Origin: Pacificibacter marinus
GTDB taxonomy: Bacteria; Pseudomonadota; Alphaproteobacteria; Rhodobacterales; Rhodobacteraceae
Reading direction: 5' to 3'
Assembly (NCBI RefSeq): GCF_018860665.1
Contig: NZ_JAHKPK010000038.1
Span: 1-64,000, forward strand
DNA: 64,000 nucleotides
This document shows positions 1-6,524 of the stretch, in pieces (position 1 is the first letter of the stretch; every line of letters starts with the position of its first letter). The position numbers and the translations under genes were made by a program. The notes beneath the pieces were generated by a model. The model did no database searches. It had not been told where the DNA came from and saw nothing but the letters and a program-made list of their open reading frames with translations.

Positions 1-152
1 CGGCATAGCACCGAGATGCTTTCCTCGCCACGCAGGCCCGCCAAGACGATGCGGATTTTCTCTTCAGCTGAATAGGTTTGCCGCGTCTTGCGGCGGATGT
101 TCTTAACCACCTTGTCGGCGGCGTCTTTTGATGTCTGGGGCTTCTTCGTCAT
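1..152 (-). CDS. IS3-family transposase OrfA (partial, runs off left edge)
   Basis: The minus-strand frame starts with ATG at 152 and is open to base 1. It gives a lysine/arginine-rich protein beginning MTKKPQTSKDAADKVVKN and continuing through a YSAEEKIRIVLAGLRGEES stretch. This is the typical N-terminal helix-turn-helix region of IS3-family OrfA, which binds the element ends and is normally joined to OrfB (the DDE integrase) by a programmed -1 frameshift. An AGGAG Shine-Dalgarno lies 7 bases before the ATG. Only about 50 residues are visible. The IS3 OrfB wreck at 28.5-29.1 kb may belong to a relative of the same element, but this cannot be proved here. Confidence 0.85.
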   Translation of the reverse strand, partial: MTKKPQTSKDAADKVVKNIRRKTRQTYSAEEKIRIVLAGLRGEESISVLC

Positions 153-233
153 CTCGATCTCCTAATCGATAAGATGAACCAGAAATCCTCCGTTATTCAA
201 ATCCTCAAATCTGTCCCACGGGTGCTGACGTCA
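1..233 (-). mobile_element. IS3-family insertion sequence, 5' part
   Basis: This is the end of an IS3-family element that reads leftwards out of the window. On the minus strand the element appears to begin at 233 with TGACGTCAGCACCCGTGGG, followed by about 80 non-coding bases and then orfA. The border is set by where the open IS110 transposase frame abruptly stops matching (codon 18). The other end and the target duplication lie outside the window, so the exact border could shift by a few bases. Confidence 0.7.
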
Positions 234-287
234 GACATGGACATCAAGTGTGTCCTTGGAAACGTCGATACCGATGGTAGTGTCCAT
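234..287 (-). pseudogene. IS110-family transposase, N-terminal fragment cut by the IS3 element
   Basis: Reading leftwards from ATG at 287 gives MDTTIGIDVSKDTLDVHV and then a stop created by the IS3 end. The GIDVSKDTLDV segment is the start of the DEDD (RuvC-like) catalytic domain of IS110/IS1111-family transposases, with the first catalytic Asp in the IDVSK motif. Only 18 codons survive. A purine-rich stretch (GGTAGAAAAG) precedes the ATG. The rest of the gene is either beyond the left edge or lost. The identification rests on one short but very characteristic motif. Confidence 0.75.
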
Positions 288-600
288 GTGTCTTTTCTAC
301 CTTGTCTTGTCATACGGGCCCGAAGCCCTAGCATCCACCTCTCGGGACATTGCTATGCAATACCCTGCCGGTCAGTGGTTCAGGTCATTAGAAAAAACGA
401 GGGCGACCTTACTCCTCCACGGTCCATCACGACCAAGCGGGAAACGATCCGACCCTCGCCGTTGCCCGACATAAATGCCGTGCCGGGCAACGGCTCCTGT
501 ATCGCACAAGAGCCACGTTCTGGATAAGACAAGTGGGATATGAGACAGACAACTGGAACACGCAAAAGCCCTGGCGCGGTCGAGCGGAAGGTGGGCCAAA
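288..600 (-). mobile_element. IS110-family non-coding end (candidate bridge-RNA region)
   Basis: Upstream of the IS110 start codon there are about 300 bases with no credible gene, although short frames exist. The region is rich in dyads. There is a perfect 10-bp inverted repeat (CCGTTGCCCG/CGGGCAACGG, 459-493) and an imperfect 42-nt palindrome (338-379) that recurs at 28.7-28.9 kb. In IS110-group elements the long non-coding end beside the transposase start is transcribed into a structured guide (bridge) RNA. That role is an inference from family knowledge and position, and I did not fold the RNA. The outer border near 600 is a guess. Confidence 0.35.
338..379 (+). repeat. 42-nt imperfect palindromic repeat, copy 1
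   Basis: The core is ATTGC-TAT-GCAAT (349-361), flanked by CCTCTCGGGAC on the left and a CCTGCCGGTCAGTGGT-type right arm. It aligns along its whole length with copies at 28701-28742 (opposite strand) and 28823-28864 (same strand). It sits about 50 bases upstream of the IS110 transposase start. Confidence 0.7.
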
Positions 601-628
601 CATTCATCTGGGCGGCACTAAAGATTAA

Positions 629-3160
629 TTATGCGTTTGTTGTATATGCCAAGCGGGCAGCTTTGTATGCGGTCAGAGCAGGCGGTAAGTCTTTGAGAGT
701 GTTTTCCATCACAGACCTGTCGCCTTTTTCAGAGGCTATTTCCAGATTTTTACACAGATTGTGTAGATAGGTTGCGCCAATCATACCGCTTGCACCGGCT
801 ATTGAGTGTGAAATTGTTTTGATATCTTTGGCGTCATGCGTCGTGAGTAAGAGCGCTATATCCGCCTCGATCTGCGCCACAAAAGCATCTAGGCGGCTCT
901 GCATTTTTGCAAGGCCAAGGATGTCCCGCAATTCTTGAAGTTGTTGCGTATCAATATGCTTAGAAGCGGGTAAGCTGGCCGCAGTCTGAAGGTTTACACC
1001 ATTGAGCGCGGCCGCAATCGTCGCACGTCTAACGGGCTTTTCAATCGTCGCCAATATGCCGACGTGTTCGAACGCCAATTTGTCCTCTGCCATGACATTT
1101 GCTGTAACGGCAAAAATTGCAGTGAGTTTGTTGGGACCGTTTCCGGCCTTGATCAATCTGGTGGCCTCGACCCCGCTGATGCCAGGCATGGAAATGTCCA
1201 TTAAAATGGCATCGTAGCCCTGTATTTCACAAATATTAACGGCCTCTTGACCTGTTTCTGCCAGCGTCACTTCATGGCCCATTTTGGTGAGCATAGCTTC
1301 GATCAGTTCACGATTAACGGCATTATCGTCGACCACCAAAAGGCGCATAGGCGCAGTGTGGGTTGACGTCTCAGGCGCGTTTTTAATCTGTTGAAATGCG
1401 TTTTCTTCGCATGGCGTGAACGGCAGTGTGACAACAAAAGTAGATCCGATGCCGATTTGAGACATGCATTGAATGTTACCTCCTAAGCGTTCGACCTGTC
1501 GTTTTACTATGCCGAGACCAAGCCCCGTGCCACTTTTACGTTTTTCGTAACGGTCCCCAAGAGAGACAAAGTCGTCGAAAATACGGTCTAAATCGTCGTT
1601 TGAAATGCCGATGCCGCTGTCAGTCACTTTAACGATCATGTGATGCAGGTCATCGTGTTTTTTTTCAATCTGTGTCGTTAATGTGACCGATCCTTTGGGT
1701 GAAAATTTGACGCCATTGCTGAGAAGATTGCTGAAAATTTCCCTAAGCGCGCGTGGATCAGACAGAATTGGCGCCTTGGCTTCATCCGCAAGGTGGGTGT
1801 TTAACAAAACTTCTTCGCTGTCAGCAAAAGGCTTAAGAGACTCCGCAATTGAACTGATCAAGTCGGAAAAGATGAGCGGCTCTAGCGAAAGCGTCTCGTC
1901 TGCATCCAATCTCTCAATCACCAGAACGTCGTTGATATGTTCCATAAGCACGTCGCCTGATTTTGTTGCGGCCTTTAAGTATTTCTCTTGTTCTTGAGAC
2001 ATCTCAGTCGTGCCCAGCAAATCCAGCGCTGCGATCACACCATTCAGTGGTGTGCGCATTTCGTGGCTCATGATGGCGAAGAAACGGGATTTTTCTTTTG
2101 CATTCGTAAGGGCTTGATCACGCATCTCAAGGATTTCAGCCTCGTAGGCTTTTTGGTTCGTGATATCACGAAAATAGGTCACAAATTTATTGTCGTCGCC
2201 ATCTTTGACCAAACTAGAGCGCACAGCGGCGGGGAATTCCCGACCATCTTGCGCCCGCAGTGTAAATTCTTTCTCTCCTCGGTCAGCTATGCTGGTCATT
2301 CCAGTCTCGCGAAATTTTTTGAGATTTTCCATAATCTCACCTTGATGTCGGCGAGGGATAAGGTTTTCGACAAAGGAGTTGGAAATCAATTCTTCCGAAC
2401 TTGCGGCAAATAGCTCTTGTGCGGCCTCGTTTATATCAAGGATCATGCCGCGGTCATTGATCAGCAGAACAGCATCACCAGAGGCCCGTAGCATTGTGTC
2501 TGATCTGGCTTTTTCAGCCAATGCGTTGGCGCGTGATTGGCGCAGGTGTTTGGATTGCTTCGAGAGAACAAAAATGGTTAGCAATAGGGCCAATGTGATG
2601 GCGATCAACAGGTAAAAGAGCCATGATACATATAATGTAATTTCGCTGCGTTGTTGTTCGGCGCGCTCTGCATGAATTTTTATCGAATCGATCGCGATAC
2701 GCCGCGGCAATGGAGCGATATCCGCCATGAGGCGAGATATCTGAGTCCATTGCGCGCGCAGGCTCGCATCGTTGCTGTCGATCAGATCAAGAGTGTTGTC
2801 GAGCTTTGCAAGCAAGTCATCGATATCTGTCGCATCATCTCGCGCGTTGAGGTGAAGCGTTTGCGCCAGTTTGGTTCGGCTGTAAAATACGTTGAACTGT
2901 CTGCGGAACGCGTTGAGGTTTTGTGTCTCATTGTTTTCAAGGCTGTGCTGAACGTGCATAAGCTTGAGATATTCGACTTCCAGTTGGGAATAGGCCCAAC
3001 CCCGTTGGTCGTTGCGCGCTGTGTTAAGCTCTTCTAATCGTTCCCAAAAAGAGAATGATAGTAAAGCTATGAACGCGAATGCCAGCAGGATACCCAGTAG
3101 CCACACTCTTTGAAACCACGGGTTTTCAAACCGATTTTTGCTCTTGCTACGCATTTTCAA
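629..3160 (-). CDS. Hybrid sensor histidine kinase with PAS, receiver and Hpt domains
   Basis: This 843-residue inner-membrane sensor has membrane segments at about 18-38 and 177-200 that bracket a helical periplasmic domain. A PAS domain (about 218-335) is followed by HisKA with the phospho-His in SHEMRTPLN (H366), an HATPase domain (N box near 482, GTGLGLGIVKR near 545-554), a receiver with Asp655 in LMDISMPG, and a C-terminal Hpt with His785 in SHSIAGASG. This His-Asp-His arrangement is that of ArcB/BarA-type phosphorelay kinases, so a separate response regulator must accept the phosphate. The divergent LuxR-type regulator at 3863 is the obvious candidate. The periplasmic-protein gene 10 bases upstream is probably co-transcribed and may supply the signal. 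No residue required for catalysis looks missing. Confidence 0.93.
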   Translation of the reverse strand: MKMRSKSKNRFENPWFQRVWLLGILLAFAFIALLSFSFWERLEELNTARNDQRGWAYSQLEVEYLKLMHVQHSLENNETQNLNAFRRQFNVFYSRTKLAQTLHLNARDDATDIDDLLAKLDNTLDLIDSNDASLRAQWTQISRLMADIAPLPRRIAIDSIKIHAERAEQQRSEITLYVSWLFYLLIAITLALLLTIFVLSKQSKHLRQSRANALAEKARSDTMLRASGDAVLLINDRGMILDINEAAQELFAASSEELISNSFVENLIPRRHQGEIMENLKKFRETGMTSIADRGEKEFTLRAQDGREFPAAVRSSLVKDGDDNKFVTYFRDITNQKAYEAEILEMRDQALTNAKEKSRFFAIMSHEMRTPLNGVIAALDLLGTTEMSQEQEKYLKAATKSGDVLMEHINDVLVIERLDADETLSLEPLIFSDLISSIAESLKPFADSEEVLLNTHLADEAKAPILSDPRALREIFSNLLSNGVKFSPKGSVTLTTQIEKKHDDLHHMIVKVTDSGIGISNDDLDRIFDDFVSLGDRYEKRKSGTGLGLGIVKRQVERLGGNIQCMSQIGIGSTFVVTLPFTPCEENAFQQIKNAPETSTHTAPMRLLVVDDNAVNRELIEAMLTKMGHEVTLAETGQEAVNICEIQGYDAILMDISMPGISGVEATRLIKAGNGPNKLTAIFAVTANVMAEDKLAFEHVGILATIEKPVRRATIAAALNGVNLQTAASLPASKHIDTQQLQELRDILGLAKMQSRLDAFVAQIEADIALLLTTHDAKDIKTISHSIAGASGMIGATYLHNLCKNLEIASEKGDRSVMENTLKDLPPALTAYKAARLAYTTNA

Positions 3161-3170
3161 TTAGGCCAGT

Positions 3171-3641
3171 TCATTCATCAAAGGTGACACGGTCGAGTTG
3201 CCAAATAGAACGGCTATAATAAATCTCTGATTGATATGCTGTGTTCTGATCAAATGGGTAAATGACCCAAAGCGGGCCGTTTTCGCGTACAGACATGGCT
3301 TGGCCATTCAAAGCGTATGCGATGATTGGTCCATTCTCCACTGCGTCGGACACAGGGATTTCAACCGTATAGTCATTGATTGCAGTCGCATTCATCATGC
3401 CCTCGGTGACGTCGAAATGCGCCACGAAATCTTTTAATGAGACTCCCTTGAACACTTGCATGCCACCTTGCGTCCACTGTGTTGTGGTTTCAAATTCGTC
3501 AAACGGCATGGATTTGAGGTCATCCATGGTCAGTGTAACGCTTTTTTCGCCTTGATTGACTGTCAGAACAACCTCTTGGGCAAATGCTGTTACAGGCAGA
3601 CAAAGGGCGCTGACCATGAGAATAGATTTCAAAAAAGACAT
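3171..3641 (-). CDS. Periplasmic molybdopterin-oxidoreductase-fold protein (possible sensor partner)
   Basis: A 156-residue protein begins with a clear signal peptide (MSFLKSILMVSALCLPVTAFA, cleaved before QEVVL). The remainder (VTLTMDDLKSMPFDEFETTTQWT, FKGVSLKDFV, VENGPIIAYALNG, GPLWVIYPFD) resembles the small oxidoreductase/molybdopterin-binding domain of the SUOX/YedY fold. There is no Cys at the usual cofactor-ligand position, so it may bind a ligand rather than catalyse. I chose the start at 3641 because AGGAG lies 8 bases upstream and the signal peptide begins there; a longer frame to 3704 has neither. It lies immediately upstream of the hybrid kinase, and such proteins are commonly encoded next to membrane signalling proteins. 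A role in signal perception is inferred. Confidence 0.75.
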   Translation of the reverse strand: MSFLKSILMVSALCLPVTAFAQEVVLTVNQGEKSVTLTMDDLKSMPFDEFETTTQWTQGGMQVFKGVSLKDFVAHFDVTEGMMNATAINDYTVEIPVSDAVENGPIIAYALNGQAMSVRENGPLWVIYPFDQNTAYQSEIYYSRSIWQLDRVTFDE

Positions 3642-3829
3642 ATTGTTTTCTCCTGACGATACGAAACTGAAGGGATAGTTGCAGTTGCCTTTGGCTTTTT
3701 CCATCGCTCATCAGCACATGGCTTATATCCTTTCGTATAGTTTTATATTCTCACACGCTTAAATTGTATATTTACTAAAGGTGCCAAAGCTCTGTTATGC
3801 TGAGGTTAGCTCCATAGGGGCAATGAAAT

Positions 3830-3841
3830 ATACGTTCGTAT
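3830..3841. promoter_or_regulatory. Possible response-regulator operator (dyad)
   Basis: ATACG-TT-CGTAT is a perfect 5+5 dyad 21 bases before the response-regulator start, and a CGTATAG half-site-like sequence lies near 3735 in the same divergent region. LuxR/NarL-type regulators often bind such short inverted repeats. The match to this regulator is positional only. Confidence 0.25.
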
Positions 3842-3862
3842 CCGTTCTTGAGAGGAATATTT

Positions 3863-4483
3863 ATGGCGCTCACCATTTTAATTGCCGATGATCACGATCT
3901 TGTCCGCGAAACGCTGGCGATGTTTCTAGATGCAGATGGGGAGAGCCAAACGGTATCCGCTAAGGATCTGAACGAGGCTTTGGATAAAATCAAAAGCGAT
4001 GGCCCTTTTGATCTGGTGCTATTGGATTTTACCATGCCGGGAATGAAGGGGCTTGAAGGGCTGACAAAGGCGATCAAGGCCAATGAAGGCAAGCCCGTTG
4101 GATTGATTTCTGGCACGGCCACACGTTTGATTGCTGAACAAGCACTCGAAGCTGGCGCGGCAGGATTTTTGCCCAAAACGCTTCCGGCTAAATCTTTGGT
4201 GAATGCGGTGAAATTCATGGCCGCAGGAGAGGTCTACGCGCCAGTCCGATTCATGTCTGGTAAGGACGACCCCGAAGAAACCGATTTTGAAAAGGACTTG
4301 TCAGAACGCGAACGCCAAGTTTTACGTGGGCTCATGGCTGCAAAGTCCAATAAGGAAATCGCCCGCGACCTTGATCTACAAGAGGTTACGATTAAGCTGC
4401 ATGTCAAAACACTTGGCCGAAAGCTGGATGCTAAAAACCGGACCGATGCCGCGATGATCGCGCGGGACGCGGGATTCATTTAA
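3863..4483 (+). CDS. LuxR/NarL-family response regulator
   Basis: This 206-residue cytoplasmic two-domain regulator has a receiver (residues 2-118) with acidic residues in IADDHD, phospho-acceptor Asp55 in LLDFTMPG, the T/S position in LISGTA and a conserved Lys in FLPKTLP. It is followed by a LuxR-type helix-turn-helix (about 138-200: LSERERQVLRGLMAAKSNKEI, then VTIKLHVKTLGRKL). I chose the start at ATG 3863 because GAGAGG lies 7 bases upstream; an in-frame TTG at 3848 overlaps that ribosome site. The gene is divergent from the periplasmic protein/hybrid kinase operon, so it is the likely output of that phosphorelay. The targets are unknown, and the adjacent surface-protein block is a possibility. 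A strong terminator follows. Confidence 0.93.
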   Translation: MALTILIADDHDLVRETLAMFLDADGESQTVSAKDLNEALDKIKSDGPFDLVLLDFTMPGMKGLEGLTKAIKANEGKPVGLISGTATRLIAEQALEAGAAGFLPKTLPAKSLVNAVKFMAAGEVYAPVRFMSGKDDPEETDFEKDLSERERQVLRGLMAAKSNKEIARDLDLQEVTIKLHVKTLGRKLDAKNRTDAAMIARDAGFI

Positions 4484-4509
4484 GCGATTTACTGACTTTA
4501 TTTTTTAGG

Positions 4510-4540
4510 AACGCGCCTCATTTAGATGGCGCGTTTTTTT
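4510..4540 (+). terminator. Rho-independent terminator
   Basis: AACGCGCC and GGCGCGTT form an 8-bp stem with a 10-base loop, followed by a run of seven T. It closes the response-regulator transcript. Confidence 0.9.
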
Positions 4541-4602
4541 GTCTTATCAGTTTTTTGATCTAAGGGCGCAGCCGGTCTTCCAACGGTTATGTGCCGACTA
4601 CT

Positions 4603-4763
4603 CCAAAGCATATCTTCCTGCCCTCCGTTACTCAAACTTACCCCAACGCTACACTGCGAGAAGCGTGGGCTTGCGCAATCATAGAGGCTTAACCGCTCGG
4701 ACGCTCCCGAGCAGATGCGCAACTGTCGAAAGACCTTATGATCAGGAATGTCGCTCATGACCT
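4603..4763 (+). promoter_or_regulatory. Structured leader, copy A (shared with copy B at 5807)
   Basis: About 160 bases are duplicated upstream of the next two genes, ending inside the sixth codon. The best-conserved 95 bases contain an outer stem TTGCGCA/TGCGCAA (4671-4677 with 4716-4722) enclosing an inner hairpin GCTCGG/CCGAGC (4695-4700 with 4707-4712), then GTCGAAAGACC and the ribosome site AGGA. The stems are identical in both copies while the unpaired segment between them varies, which suggests selection on RNA structure. I recognise no known riboswitch class. It could instead be a DNA operator plus a common promoter. Confidence 0.55.
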
Positions 4764-5251
4764 GTCACTATTTTAAACACTCAAAACGCATGTCGAACAT
4801 GCTTTATCTGAGCCTTGCCGTGCTAACCATAACTTTGACTGCTCCGGCACAAGCTGCCCGGCCAAAGTCACAGCAGGCAGGCGCAACAATCGTGATCAAT
4901 GGAGATCCCGGCGGCAGCGTTCGCGATCGCTACAATGAGATCAAGCAAATTGATCGATTAGGTCAAAAGATAGAAATCCGCCGTGGCTCGTGCATGTCAA
5001 GCTGCACCATGTTTTTGGGCGCCAACAATGTTTGCGTATCTCCAGAGGCCTCGTTCGGGTTTCATGGTCCCTACCGATTTGGTGCGAAATTGTCCCAAGC
5101 CGACTTTGATCAATGGTCGCGGGTCATCTCTGCGCATTACCCTGCGTCAGTGAAGGATTGGTACATGACAAAAGCGCGTTTCAAAACTCACTCCGTTACG
5201 CGCCTGTCGGGAGCAGAGTTGATCCGCCATGGGGTGCAACGCTGTCTATAG
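4757..5251 (+). CDS. Exported ClpP/crotonase-fold-like protein of unknown function
   Basis: A 164-residue protein has a signal sequence (MSNMLYLSLAVLTITLTAPAQA) and then about 125 mature residues. The mature part (ATIVINGDPGGSV, IEIRRGSCMSSCTMFLGANN, VCVSPEASFGFHGPYRFG) has the pattern of periplasmic ClpP-fold-like proteins seen in alphaproteobacteria. A CxSSC segment lies where a nucleophile would fall, followed by a conserved His in FHGP. Whether it is a protease is unknown. Two ATGs (4748, 4757) lie after AGGA. The second has normal spacing (9 bases); the first abuts the site, so I prefer 4757. The paralogous leader at 5807 precedes a different kind of exported protein, so the leader and not the coding part is shared. 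Confidence 0.7.
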   Translation: MTCHYFKHSKRMSNMLYLSLAVLTITLTAPAQAARPKSQQAGATIVINGDPGGSVRDRYNEIKQIDRLGQKIEIRRGSCMSSCTMFLGANNVCVSPEASFGFHGPYRFGAKLSQADFDQWSRVISAHYPASVKDWYMTKARFKTHSVTRLSGAELIRHGVQRCL

Positions 5252-5806
5252 CGGCGCCGAGGGGGTTCCTCGTACCTTAAAACATCGCCCAATAAACCTG
5301 TTCTGGCCGTTGAGTTTCGAGAGCACTATCTTCATCGACCAGAACATCTCATGATCGTACAACACCGCCGCATGGTTTCGATTTTCGTGACGATGTCATC
5401 GAAAAGACGACAAAGAATCAGCGGTTAACCGGTCCATCTGAAACACAGTATATGATGCTCAGCCTCTGCGGTTGTGATGTGTTTTGCTCAAGTGCGCAAC
5501 GGGGGCGCTTGGCGTTGGTTATGGTCATCAAGTTGCGATTGCCTGACATCGTTTCCAATCCCGTCTCTCACACATGCAAATTGGTACATTCGACTATTTT
5601 CGTCCGCTGGGGCCGATCGTGAAAAATGGTGTCGAGGAAACGACTTGTTTCTGAATTGAAAGTGCCATGCTCGTATCTCTCCATAAGTTCTGGAATGCAT
5701 CTAAACGAATGCTTGAGTCGCTAGGGACACTTCAGTGAAACATGGGGCGTATGTCTCTTATTCAGACAGTCGGATACTCTGATCCAAAGACTATTCCCTA
5801 CCTATC
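5252..5806. other. Intergenic region, no credible gene
   Basis: About 550 bases without a convincing coding frame. A short hairpin (CGAGG/CCTCG, about 5259-5273) without a T-tract follows the previous stop. Short frames on both strands lack ribosome sites and recognisable sequence. The second structured leader begins at 5807. Confidence 0.5.
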
Positions 5807-5967
5807 CCAAAGCATATCGACCTCCCCACCGGCATTAAAATTTAGCCCTACGCTACAATGCGAGAGGCGCGGGTTTGCGCAATCATAAGTCCATCACCGC
5901 TCGGACGCTCCCGAGCAGATGCGCAACCGTCGAAAGACCTTATGATCAGGAATGTCGCTCATGACCT
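5807..5967 (+). promoter_or_regulatory. Structured leader, copy B
   Basis: This is the second copy of the leader found at 4603. Outer stem TTGCGCA/TGCGCAA is at 5875-5881 with 5920-5926, and inner stem GCTCGG/CCGAGC at 5899-5904 with 5911-5916. From the inner stem to the codons for Met-Ser-Leu-Met-Thr-Cys the two copies differ at a single base. Only the unpaired stretch between outer and inner stems and the upstream 60 bases diverge. The same regulation of both downstream genes is the simplest reading. Confidence 0.55.
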
Positions 5968-6473
5968 GCTACCATCCTAAATATTTAAAGGCGCTTTATG
6001 TCAGCGCTGTTTTCAGCGTCTCAGCGGGCTCTCTTGCCGCTGATGCTCTCGAAAGCACAATGACGTTTCAAATCGTAGAGACCTCATCAGAAGGTGTAGA
6101 AATGCTTGTCGAACGCGCCTCAGTAGAGCCGCAAGAAGTCATCCACTACACGCTCTCTCACGAGAACAAGACAGACAAAGAAATGCAGGGGTTGATTATC
6201 GGTGCCCCTGTTCCAGAGGGCGTGTCCCTCTCTTTGGACGGCAACAGCACCTCTGTGCCTGCCACTTTCGAGATCCAAGCGGATCTTGATCCCGAACTGG
6301 AAGGGCTTGAATGGTCGACCCTCCCAGCGATGCGCAAAGTCGTCGAAGCAGATGGCACCCTGCGCGAGGAAGAGCTCCCGATCGAAGAGGTCCGCGCCGT
6401 GCGCTGGTCTTTGAGTGAGGCGCTCGAAGCGGGCGAAACCGCCCTTACCACCTATCGCGTTCGCGTCAACTGA
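5961..6473 (+). CDS. Small exported DUF11-like protein
   Basis: A 170-residue protein has a signal sequence (KALYVSAVFSVSAGSLAADA) and one beta-rich domain. It carries the motifs of the DUF11 'conserved repeat' fold: EVIHYTLSHENKTDKEMQGLIIGAPVPEGV, ending GETALTTYRVRVN. Start choice mirrors copy A: ATG 5961 has a 9-base spacer to AGGA, while 5952 abuts it. It is followed after 51 bases by a large DUF11 protein and then by a still larger barrel-bearing one, so the three probably form a surface assembly in which this is the smallest subunit. Function unknown; the operon role is inferred from order and shared domains. Confidence 0.75.
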   Translation: MTCYHPKYLKALYVSAVFSVSAGSLAADALESTMTFQIVETSSEGVEMLVERASVEPQEVIHYTLSHENKTDKEMQGLIIGAPVPEGVSLSLDGNSTSVPATFEIQADLDPELEGLEWSTLPAMRKVVEADGTLREEELPIEEVRAVRWSLSEALEAGETALTTYRVRVN

Positions 6474-6524
6474 TCCGTCTTTTTCGGGTCTTCCTCTAAA
6501 TCTTACACACAAAGGTAAATCAAC

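Noticed and set aside
459-493. Perfect 10-bp inverted repeat as a transcription terminator
   Set aside because: No T-tract follows on either strand; it fits better as part of the structured IS110 end.
4748-4756. Use of the first ATG of the two leader-linked genes
   Set aside because: It directly abuts AGGA, leaving no spacer; the second ATG nine bases on is better placed, although both ATGs are conserved in the duplicate.
5474-5700. Two overlapping antisense frames in the 5.3-5.8 kb gap
   Set aside because: Neither has a ribosome site or recognisable motif, and both lie in sequence that looks non-coding.
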